Position numbers and translations under genes: made by a program. Below, in pieces: positions 12,581 through 21,200 of a stretch of 64,000 bases of DNA. The stretch's first letter is position 1; every line of letters starts with the position of its first letter. Below the pieces are notes generated by a model. That model did no database searches. It was not told the origin of the DNA and worked only from the letters and a program-made list of their open reading frames with translations. Source of the stretch: Apteryx mantelli (Eukaryota > Chordata > Aves > Apterygiformes > Apterygidae); assembly GCF_036417845.1 (NCBI RefSeq), contig NC_089981.1, positions 26,556,001-26,620,000 of the forward strand, read 5' to 3'.

Positions 12581-12609
12581 CCTGCCTGCCCGCCCGCCCG
12601 CCCGCCCGC
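12581..12609 (+). repeat. CCTG/CCCG tetranucleotide repeat
   Basis: Two CCTG units are followed by about five CCCG units, ending roughly 40 bp before the PLEKHA7 ATG. Short GC tetranucleotide runs like this often vary in length between individuals. Confidence 0.7.
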
Positions 12610-12647
12610 ACCCCCTCCCCGGCCGCCGGGCTGCGCGCACGGCGAAC

Positions 12648-12730
12648 ATGGCGGCGGCGGTGGGGCGGGACACTCTACCTGAGCACTGGTCCTACGGCGT
12701 CTGCGGCGACGGCCGCGTCTTCTTCATCGA
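12648..12730 (+). CDS. PLEKHA7: PLEKHA7 exon 1 (coding part)
   Basis: This exon encodes residues 1-27 (MAAAVGRDTLPEHWSYGVCG, then DGRVFFI) plus two bases of codon 28. It closely matches the start of mammalian PLEKHA7. That protein sits at the epithelial zonula adherens, where it binds p120-catenin and links E-cadherin complexes to microtubule minus ends through CAMSAP3. Its tandem WW domains bind PDZD11. WW1 begins here: Leu10-Pro11, the first signature Trp at residue 14, and the aromatic strand Phe25-Phe26. The ATG is chosen because it matches the family start, has A at -3 and G at +4, and is the first ATG for more than 500 bp. The donor is GA|GTAAGG at 12730/12731, phase 2. Compared with human, as I recall it, one Thr is absent near residue 5. 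The full protein is over 1,100 residues, so only the extreme N-terminus lies in this window. Confidence 0.93.
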
Positions 12731-12862
12731 GTAAGGGCGGCGGGGCGGCGCGGAGGGCGCGGGGGAGCCGCCCGGCTGCCGGCCGCGCTCCCTGCTTCGC
12801 CTGCCGCTGCCCGGCCCCGCGCAGCCGCTAACAGGTGCATGTTTTCCGCTTCTCCCTCCTAG
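12731..12862 (+). other. PLEKHA7 intron 1 (132 bp)
   Basis: A very short GC-rich intron with GTAAGG donor and a pyrimidine-rich acceptor (tctccctcctAG) ending at 12862. It splits the first WW domain between its second and third strands. Confidence 0.88.
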
Positions 12863-12939
12863 CGACCTGGCCCGCGCCACCACTTGGCTGCATCCGCGCA
12901 CCGGGGAGCCCGTCAACTCCGGCCACATGATCCGCTCAG
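12863..12939 (+). CDS. PLEKHA7: PLEKHA7 exon 2
   Basis: The 77-base exon completes codon 28 as Asp (GA|C), encodes residues 29-53 (DLARATTWLHPRTGEPVNSG, then HMIRS) and gives one base to codon 54. It supplies the second half of WW1, including Thr34-Thr35, the second signature Trp36 and the His38-Pro39 cap, and then the linker to WW2. The stretch TTWLHPRTGEPVNSGHMIRS is essentially identical to mammalian PLEKHA7, which fixes the assignment against the paralogues PLEKHA5 and PLEKHA6. The preceding segment DDLARA differs from the human NDQLRC as I recall it. The acceptor is at 12861-12862 and the donor at 12940 (CAG|GTTGGT), weaker than the other two donors because the +3 to +5 bases depart from consensus. 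Confidence 0.92.
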
Positions 12940-12969
12940 GTTGGTGTCCCGGGGGCGGCGGGGAGGCCA

Positions 12970-13090
12970 CCCCCCCCCCGCCTCGCGCCGTTAACGGCTG
13001 CCCCTAGCCCGCTCCCGCCCCCCCCCCCCCCCCGCCTCGCGCCGCGCACCGTTAACGGCCGCTCTGGGGCCGCACCCCCCTCCCCCCCCC
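12970..13090 (+). repeat. Imperfect tandem duplication with poly-C runs
   Basis: The motif 'cgcctcgcgccg' occurs at 12979-12990 and again at 13033-13044. Each copy is preceded by a long C-run and followed by 'gttaacggc' (from 12990 and from 13051). The second copy has about 7 extra bases before 'gttaac'. A further C-rich run follows at 13074-13090. Runs of this kind are prone to sequencing and assembly error, so exact lengths are uncertain. Confidence 0.7.
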
Positions 13091-13135
13091 GCGGCCAGAG
13101 AGGCACCTCGAGGGCACGGGCGGAGTTCTCATCCC

Positions 13136-13199
13136 TTCTTTCCCTTCCTTTCTTTCTCTCTCTCTCTCTCTCTCGTTCTCTCTTTTCCCTCCGCTCCAG
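13136..13199 (+). repeat. Polypyrimidine/(TC)n acceptor tract
   Basis: An almost pure pyrimidine stretch of about 60 bases contains a (TC)10 run at 13155-13174 and ends in the exon 3 acceptor AG at 13198-13199. It is a microsatellite embedded in a functional splice signal. Confidence 0.85.
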
Positions 13200-13257
13200 A
13201 CCTGCCCCGAGGATGGGAGGAGGGGTTCTCGGAGGAGGGAGCCAGCTACTTTATCGA
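13200..13257 (+). CDS. PLEKHA7: PLEKHA7 exon 3
   Basis: The 58-base exon completes codon 54 (Asp), encodes residues 55-72 (LPRGWEEGFSEEGASYFI) and leaves GA of codon 73 for the next exon. It is the first half of the second WW domain: Leu55-Pro56, first signature Trp59 and the Tyr70-Phe71 strand. It matches the mammalian PLEKHA7 sequence at nearly every position. The donor at 13258 is GA|GTGAGT, close to perfect. All three exons join in frame (83 + 77 + 58 bases). The rest of WW2 and the PH domain must be encoded beyond the window: the expected continuation, His-Asn-Gln-Gln, was not found after any acceptor seen here. Confidence 0.92.
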
Positions 13258-14139
13258 GTGAGTATTTTCCCGGCCTGGCGCGGCGGTTGGGTGGCGGGGG
13301 GCGTTGGCGGCGCGGCCGCCGCCGCCGGGGCTTTGCGCCACCCCTTCCCCCCCCGCGCTTAACCTGGCCTTTTCGCCGCTTTAATGATTAACGCTAGGGA
13401 AAGTGAAAATGATGTGCGTGCTTTCGGCGGCGGACGGGGAAAGTTGGCGGCTGGGCGCTGGGGTTGTGGTGGGATCGAGGGGAAACGCAGGCTCTCTGGA
13501 TTGCTCCCCGCACCCCACCCCGCCTTGCTTTCTCAGGGGCAAGCAGCAGGTTTCCCCTGGGGGGAGGCTGGGTGCCCGCCCCCACCTTTGGTGTTTGAAG
13601 TGCGGTTTGTGGCAGGTGGAGCGTTGCTGCTGTGTTCGGGTAATGGTTGAAAGTGGCAGCTTGTTTTTGTATTAAACGGCAAGTGTTTGTGGATGCAGCA
13701 CTGCGAAGTTTTGCAAGTCGACGGCGCTCAGCCTCTCATCCAAGAGGCAGGGCAGAATGGTTGAACTTGCTGTGCTTGTGCTGGTGGTGGCTGTGGTGTC
13801 TTCAGTGTAGTGTATCTTTTTCAGAGAGCAGTTAAAAACTTGAGATGTGCTGTCTGTTAAGGCTGTTTTTTTTTTCTATGAGATGCGATTATGTTGTAAT
13901 AAAATACAATAATTGAGAGAGAGCTTCTTTCAAGATTAGCATAAGGCTTTTAGGAACATAAACAGGAACATTTTAGGAATGTAAGAATAAAAGTTCAATC
14001 AAATCAGTGAACTTCTGGGATGCTCTGGATATATAGTTACATGTCACTTATAAGGTCTCTCCAGATTTCCGAAGGAAGATGCACAGTATGATTTCCTGGA
14101 ATTCATAATTACTAACATAAGGGGTTGCAAAGTACTCGG

Positions 14140-14290
14140 ACCACCGCATTGTTTCAACACAGGGCTGGAAGGGACAACCTGGGTCATTAAGTGCAGTCCC
14201 CTATAACTGTTGGCAACTATGTGATAGATGTCTATTTTTGAAAAGCCTGCAGGGCACTCCCCAAAACTCTATGGCAAACTTGAAATTTAT
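14140..14290 (-). mobile_element. Possible CR1 fragment (antisense to the gene)
   Basis: The phrase 'gggctggaagggacaacctg' followed by 'ggtcattaagtgcagtcccc' resembles the reverse complement of the CR1 3' UTR (tggaagggac...tcattaagtccaa). It is short and strongly diverged, so the family call is tentative. Confidence 0.45.
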
Positions 14291-15084
14291 AGTAAAGATC
14301 TAACTACAGAACTACAATGTGCCAGGTAAAGAAGGGAGTGACTGAGGGTATTGTGAATATCTCCAAGAACAGGATGTTTGTTAAATAAAATTCTGGATGA
14401 TCCCATAATGTGTATCAGGCCCTATCCTAAACAGGTGGAAAAAGCCCAAAAGTTCCTCTTTGACTGACCCAGAAAATTCCTTCCAGAGCCAGACTGGACA
14501 ATTAGTTTGCCCTCAACTTGTGAACAGGAGATATCAGCTGGGCATTGAAGAGAAGCTGAATGCCATTTATGGCAGCCACTCTTTGACTGTGGCCAATCTC
14601 CGCTGCCTCAAAAATAAAAAAAAATCCTTCTGGTTCCACAGATAACTAGTAAAATCCTAAAATATGATATCTGTACACAATGTAATTGTAGTATAAACAA
14701 ATGAGATCATTTCTGTAGATACAACACAAAATTATTCCTTCTTCATAGGAATATATCTGTTTGTTCTGTCCCTTCTAGCAGCTTACTACTGCAATTTTAA
14801 ATCACTTTAGATTCCTTTTCCCTGCTGCTTTGTTTAGAAGACCATTTTTGTATCTTATTTGTCAGGTGATCAAAAAACTTCTAATGTCTGGCTCATTAAA
14901 TTCAACTTGTGTCCAGTTTGTTGTCATTTGAACTTGGGTTAATAGTGTTAACTTAAATTGGAATTGGTACAGGAAATGAAATATGGAATAGATTGTGTAT
15001 TTTATAGAGCAATCAGATAAACTTGGCCATCTTACTTACTCCAAACAAAACTTTGAGAGGGGCAATGGTATTTTTTGACATAAA

Positions 15085-15890
15085 TCTGTTCAGCTGTACT
15101 GCTTCAGACCAAAGGTTCACCTGATAGGCATCCTCTTTTCATCGCTGCTGAAGAGGATAACCTATGGAACGCGGCATGTGGTGTTTCCTCTAGCGCTGTT
15201 CGAGCCTTTATATTTTCAGCTCGGAGGCTTCCTGAACCAGGTGGGGTTTCTCTGTTTTTCTTCCATGAACATGTTTAGCTCCCCTTGTGGTCATGCAAAC
15301 TTCAGTATCTGCAGCATCTTTAGGCAGGGAGTTCATAGCTTGCTACTCACTTTTTCCATTCTATATTGCCTCCGCCTGATGAGTTCTCAGTTTGCAGAAA
15401 AGGTTATTGGTTCCTAAATGCATGATTTCACATGCTGTGCTATTAAATTCCATCTTCTAGCACTCTAGTTGCCCCAAACCATGAGCTCTTTTGTATAACG
15501 ATCCAGTCCTCTTTGTACTGGTGATAGTTTCCAGTTTGGTGTCATGCACAGAAATTTCATGAGGGCATATGAAGTTCTTACTCCTTGGCTACTAATGAAT
15601 TTATGAAATTGGATCAGTCAGCACACTGAGCTCTGTGGAATGCTGCTAGTAATATCTTTCTGTCATGATAATTTACAATTTTAATGTAACCTATTGCAAT
15701 TTTCTCTATAGTCAATTCTTACATTACTTCTACTTTGAATAATTTTCTATAGGATGCTGTATCAAACTTTTTATTTAAATATATGTAGGCTAACTTTACT
15801 TATATAACTGATTTCTAGTACAGCAGTAATCAAAAGGTTAGACTAGTTGGATATGAGCTATCTTTGATAAAAAAAAAATTGTAATTTATT
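15085..15890 (-). mobile_element. CR1 LINE fragment, minus strand, long
   Basis: The left end, 'tgcttcagaccaaaggttca', is the reverse complement of the CR1 terminal signature seen in sense orientation at 9.77 kb. Further right come antisense CR1 landmarks in the expected order: a 'ggcagggagttcatagcttg' block, 'agtttggtgtcatgcacaga', 'gagctctgtggaatgctgct' and the 'tcaaaaggttagactagttg' block. About 800 bp of the element survive, but stops and indels break every frame. The right boundary is approximate. Confidence 0.68.
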
Positions 15891-16039
15891 CTACATTCCA
15901 TTTATTTCCATGTCTTTACTTCAGTACTCTAGGCTTGAAACATTGTACAGTAAAACAGACAAAGGTTTATAAGCTGGTCAAGCTTAATATTAAAACCAGA
16001 TAAGCTTTTTTTCCTCCTTTCAGCTAAATGAGCCAGATT

Positions 16040-16480
16040 CTTTGTCCGATCTTTTTAAAAAGGGCTCTCTATCCGTTGATCATCCTGTAGTCCTTCTCTG
16101 CACCTCTTGCAATATGAGGTCATCTTTGTTGCATATGGGTAGACAGAATCATGCATGGAGATGAGCTTTTGTGAAACTCTTGAACAACCAAAGTGCTTTC
16201 TTGGCTCTAAAAACTTCTCGGCCTTCTGCATTTTAGCTTATTTGCATTTTTGGGAGGACACCCGCATGCACAGCACGTGAGAATGCTACCGGTTGACTGA
16301 TAACATCAAGATCTTTCTTTTCCTCTGTTGCTTTAGCTGGTAAGACTGTAACTTATATTAGGAAGTCATGTGTGAAGCTGCATTCTAGTTCTTCCTGTTT
16401 GGGCACATCCAGTTCTTCCTGAATGATCCTCTCTGTATTGGTGATTCTTCTTCTTTTTTTTTTTTTTTTTTTGGTAGTGG
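16040..16480 (-). mobile_element. CR1 LINE fragment, minus strand
   Basis: The stretch 'gatcatcctgtagtccttct' followed by 'ctgcacctcttgcaatatga' matches antisense CR1 ('catcctggtggcccttctctg...'). It continues through 'ttggctctaaaaacttctcg' to 'gttgactgataacatcaaga' and a 'ccagttcttcctgaatgatc' tail. In an intact element this part would lie to the left of the block seen at 15.5 kb, so this is a separate insertion and not a continuation. A T-run at 16454-16472 lies within its right end. Confidence 0.62.
16454..16472. repeat. Poly-T tract
   Basis: A T homopolymer of about 19 bases lies at the right end of the minus-strand CR1 segment. Its length is likely to vary. Confidence 0.85.
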
Positions 16481-18074
16481 CAAACTCTATTAGCGTAGTC
16501 CTATCTCTTATCTTAAAATCACTAATTAAAACAAATGACTAATTAAAACATTAAATAAATGACCCATAACTGATCTTTGCTGATTGCCATTTGGTAGTTT
16601 CAGCAAAATCTCACTTTTTCTTTTGCAGCTTATCTCCAACTTAAATAGCTTGTCCTAAATGGGAAAATGGGATTTTCATATGTTTTACTCTGTTTTTCCA
16701 TATACATAACCTCAGCATCTTTGTTGCTCTGAATCAAATAAAGGCACAGCTTAATCAGCTTTACTCAATGTAGATACTGATTATTAATGACTACAATTTG
16801 ATCGCCTTTGCTAGTCAACTATGAGACTTTTTTCATATATATGACTTATTTCCTCTTTCACTTTGAGTGACAAGGGTGTGTGCGAAAGAGCAATTTAATT
16901 TTTTAACCAAAGAATGGAGTATTCCATTTGCTTAGTATGCCCACTTTTGATCCATTTCAAGAGGACTATTGATTTAGGAGTGATTTTAGGACTAGATGTT
17001 TCTTTGCCTAGTAGTATCATAGCTCTTGAGTTTCCTGAGTGTGAGTGCTGAAGACAGCTTGAACTACTTTTTCTTCTTTTTTTGTTCTCTCTGATGTTTT
17101 TGAAGTATGTTCTATAGGTTGGGCAACTGCTTGTGTCGGAGGCATCAAAGAATGTTGTTGCTGAGCACACTTGTGGGGTTGAATGAAAACCTATAACTCT
17201 TGCTCAGATTTATTTCAGGTGGTTGACTTGCTGATGTGAAGTAAGTCTAGTTGGCAGAGCCTCTTGTTGGGAGGGAGATGTGACATGCAGGGAAAATAGT
17301 GACTGATGAAAAACAGTGCATGTATGCATTATAATTCAGGTTTTTATTTCAATTTGCTTGTTATCTTTCGCTGATCATCCGAACTCCTGGAGTTGGAAAG
17401 CATTGAAAATCTGGAGTATTTTTTGTTACCTTTTCATAGCTTTGAAAGATTGAGGTGTGTATTTATGTGGAAGGATCCATTCTTCCAGTGTTAGATATCT
17501 AGCTGTGACTCAGTGTTACAAAAAGTGTGCTGCAAGCTTCCGAGACTGTTTTAGAATGCTGCAATAATACTGCACATCTCAAAGATAATATTGAATTCAA
17601 ACTGTAGCCTAAAATCAAGAACAAACAAGTGGAAATCAGCACTTAAATAGCTGAAGCTAACTCTGTGTTGATTTATTTCTGAAGTCAGTTGTTTCATTTG
17701 GAGCATGTCTGACTTGGACTCTTCCTCAGGTAAATCGGTGAAGAAGAAACAGAACTCTTAACCAAACGGCCATGATTTGTAGCAATAGCCTGTAACTGTT
17801 TGCAACTATTACTACTTAATACACCTTTTATTTAATCTTTCCAGTATGTAGAAGATATGCATGGCGCATGTTTCAAGTATTTGGAAATATTCTTGCTAAA
17901 AGAGTGAAGTACGCAAAAGTTGTGAATGCTAAACTGAAGGCTGCCTTTGTAATTTTAATTCGGCCATATCTAACACTTGTATTGAGATACCATGTTACTG
18001 AAAACTGTACAGGAGCTCAGATTCACCCGGTGTGGGCAATAGGTTATACCCAATTAATGGCTATTTAATCATAA

Positions 18075-18260
18075 AACCTTGAAGGGGAAAAGGCCATCTG
18101 GATTATTGAGTCCAGTCCTTTTGATTACCTGTGAGTATTGTTTTATAATCTCATTAACTAATTTAATCAAAATGTTTCTTAAGCCCTACAGAACTTCCTG
18201 CTTTTCCTGCTCCTATTAGAATGCTGAAGACTGCTTCTCTTTAGTGGTATTTTAGGTGGG
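18075..18260 (-). mobile_element. Possible CR1 fragment, minus strand
   Basis: 'aaaaccttgaaggggaaaag' followed by 'gccatctggattattgagtc' and 'cagtccttttgattacctgt' resembles the antisense 3' end of old CR1 families (aaggccagaagggaccattagatcatc...). The segment is very diverged. Confidence 0.42.
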
Positions 18261-21200
18261 CTAAAGCACATACTTTAGTATGTGTTGCAGAGCCTGGTCT
18301 ATATACAATTTTGTTTCTTCCTTCTTGTGCTGTTTTCTGTGATGGTTATTGCTGTAGGAATAAAACATCTGGAGCACTCAACTACGATGAGTAAAGAGCG
18401 GTGATCCCCCTTATAATGAGATCTTCAATATAGATGATGTTCTTTGTGTTTTTGAACACACGTGCTTGAGATAAAAGGTCTCAGTGTTAGTATCTGTCTG
18501 TAAGTATACAAAATAATGTGAAATGCACCTGTGAATACCTGTGAAGAACAGACCTATGAAGTACTACACTCTCATTGCTGTGTGTAACCAGTTTGAGTTG
18601 TATGGAGTTCCTAAAATAGAATAAAAATTGTGTAGCTGTGACCACATAAACTCACCAACAAAAACTGAAGAAGTTGCACTGTCATTAGAGAATTTGAGGG
18701 TAGTCTCTGGCAAAATGAAAGAACTTTGTGTGCTGTAAAACTTTGTGGAGAATCTTTTAGGGGAGGAAACCTGGACTGGTTCCACAGCTGAAGGGTAAAG
18801 CTTCAGTTTGGATAAATCTTGAGACAGAATGTATGTGGCAGATAGAGGCATAGGTTATGATTTGTTACTAGAATTCAATCTAGAATCCTCATGAAGAGAG
18901 TAGATTTCATTGAGGTAATTTGTACTGACGGAAGAACAGATATAAAATTAAGAAGTAGCAGAAAAATGCTAGAATTAGATTTTATGTTGAAACGTAAGGG
19001 GAAAAATCTGTCCCATCCTGCAGTTTTGCTGAGATGATAGATGGTCTTTAGCGGCCTCTACTGGTTTATTAACAGGAAATTAGGCAGTGAGAGAAAAGAT
19101 GGGGATGAATTTTTATTATTATTTTTAATTGTTAAGAAAGTGTTCTGTTAGGGAGGTGTGTGGGGGGAAGAACTATATACAAAAGTAAATTGCATTGCTT
19201 GTAAGAGTTTGTCTGCATCTTTCCTCTTGTCCCTTCTTCTCCAGCTCTGGACTTGATCATACAGCAAGTTTAATAAATCGTATTGTGTGGGATGGCAGAC
19301 AGAACTGAGATGGGAATATTGGACTTGCTGGGTAGATATGGCAGTGATGTTTCTTTCAAGTTGGGAAACACTTAAATTTCCTCTTTTGATGATCATCAAA
19401 AAAGAGAGACCACTACTTAAAGAGTGGAGTAAATGCTGAAAGATTTGTATGCAGGCAGAGAGTTTGCAGAAAATTGCAGACAGCCGGGTATGTACTTTGT
19501 AGTTTAGCTCCCAGAAGAAGAAAAAAAGGTGCCTGCTTCCTGAGATACAGTGTGCCTCCTGGAAGGGCAGGTTTGGAACTGTGAACAAGGAAAATGCTGT
19601 GTGTGGTTTGATTCAGTGATGTATATGAAGAGGAACATTGTGTGCATTCCTTGGAGAAGAGGGGGAAAGTGTGTGAGAGGAGGTGCTGTTTTTTGTTTTG
19701 TTTCTAAAGCAAGGTTGCACCAAAAGGCACTTGGCTTGTTTGTCAATCCCTGTTTGTCCTTCTTCGAAAATACACACTTGTTGAAAAACTAAATATTGAC
19801 TACCAGAGAAGCCAGCAAGGGTAACAAACACATTTAAAGCATAGTTTCCATTAACTTGAAATGTTGTTTTGAGTGCTGAGCACTTCTGAAAATCAGCTTC
19901 CAGAGTTTCAAGGTTCATCTGGGAAACAGAGGAACATTCTTTTGTTCCAGTCTGGGTTATGTGACTTGCTTATATTGTAGCTCACGAGCAAGGGAAAGAT
20001 CCAGTTTCTAGAGCTGCCAACATCCACTTTGACTATGAGATAATTCTTTGAAATTCCCCATTTTGTTCATTGTATGTTCTGTAGTCTTTAACATAAAGCT
20101 GTCAGAAAAGCTTCAACCATTCAGCCGCATTCCTGAAGTAGACTCTACGTTTGTGTTCACTGAATGTGTGTGTGTAAATATGTGCGTGTGTTTTGGGGAG
20201 CTGCATATTTCAGTGAGGGTTTTAATATTTCTGAAAGTCTCTCTAAAATGTAAAGATTAAAAATAAATACAATTGTATAGGTATAGATATAATCTTAAAA
20301 AGTTTTGATAATCTTGTGTTAGATTTCAGACTACTCTTCGAAGTGTGTGTAATATCTAGGACACCATATCAGATTAGGAAATAGATCATTTTCAACACTT
20401 ACAATTTTGTTTTGTTGTTTACTCAGTAAGTATCAAAAAAGAGACAATTACATTTGGGACAATAGAATCTTTATATTAATACTACATGTTTTGTTGAAGA
20501 ACATTGTTTTAAGCTCTTGGTAGCCATTGTATTATCTAGCAACTGGACCTAATCAAAAGGATTACTCATGCAGACAAATCTATTATGCAAGATGTTTTTG
20601 TATTTTATCATGGAGAAAAAAAAGTACATTTTCCAAATGAATCTTGCAATATTAAACAATCTTAGTGTGTACTTCGGTGAAAATAGAAGCATATGCTTTG
20701 AAGTACATGGGTCCAGTTTTTTTTCCCTGGTTATATGTTCTGCACTTTTCTATCTTTCCGTTTGCTACAAATGGATTATACTAAAAATGAGTTTTTACCT
20801 CACTACTGATAAAAGTTTACCATTATCTCCAAATATTACATTTCATTGGTACAGATGAAGTGTACTGTTTTAGCATTACAGTGCTGCATCCCTGTGAGCA
20901 CTAACTTTAATAACGTAATGTCACATTTGTTTAACATCACTATCCACTATGACTGTACGCTATAATTTACTGTTAAATCTAATTTATTTTGTTTGTGCTC
21001 CTAGACTTTTTTTATGATGTAGCAAACATGCTAGTTGCTGCACAACAAAAAACATTGACCTTGGTGTGGATGATGGAAAAGGATGGGGCTAAAACATCAT
21101 GTTACTTGTAGTTTTAGTTGCAGCATTTATGACACGCAGTTTTACAAAATCTGCTCTGGGATTTTGTTCTCAGAAGCAGAACTCTTAATTTATAAGCAGA

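Larger units (their letters stand above)
12123..12647 (+). other. PLEKHA7 5' leader, ATG-free
   Basis: The region before the start codon contains no ATG from 12123 to 12647. The nearest upstream ATG, at 12120, is followed immediately by TAA. The frame of the PLEKHA7 ATG is open back to a TGA at 12138-12140, which is 169 codons, with CTG codons in frame at 12309 and 12330 and a GTG at 12522. The leader also has a CCTG/CCCG repeat (12581-12609), a C-run near 12407-12417 and a G-quadruplex motif. The 5' end of the mRNA is unknown, so how much of this is transcribed is an inference. Confidence 0.55.
12940..13199 (+). other. PLEKHA7 intron 2 (260 bp)
   Basis: A short GC-rich intron with three C-runs (about 12970-12979, 13018-13033 and 13074-13090). 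It contains an imperfect internal duplication around 'cgcctcgcgccg' and 'gttaacggc', and ends in a long TC-rich acceptor tract. Confidence 0.88.
12015..13560 (+). promoter_or_regulatory. PLEKHA7 CpG-island promoter
   Basis: Dense CpG dinucleotides and very high GC begin near 12015 and fade by about 13560, in contrast to the AT-rich DNA on both sides. The island covers the presumed transcription start, the 5' UTR and the first three coding exons. No TATA box is evident upstream of the leader, and GC-box-like sequences are frequent (for example near 12661-12670). This fits a dispersed-start CpG promoter. The exact start site cannot be read from the sequence. An antisense transcript from the same island is possible but has no direct support. 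Confidence 0.85.

Noticed and set aside
11939-12673. 244-codon minus-strand open frame across the CpG island
   Set aside because: It is antisense to the PLEKHA7 leader and exon 1 and rich in Arg/Ala/Gly/Pro. Stop codons are rare in such GC-rich DNA, and no protein family is recognisable.
12143-12682. 179-codon plus-strand open frame over the leader
   Set aside because: It is in a different frame from the conserved PLEKHA7 exon, has no ATG start and has the composition expected from GC-rich DNA.
19148-19588. 146-codon minus-strand open frame in intron 3
   Set aside because: Low-complexity aromatic and Ser/His-rich stretches, no known domain and no splice context.
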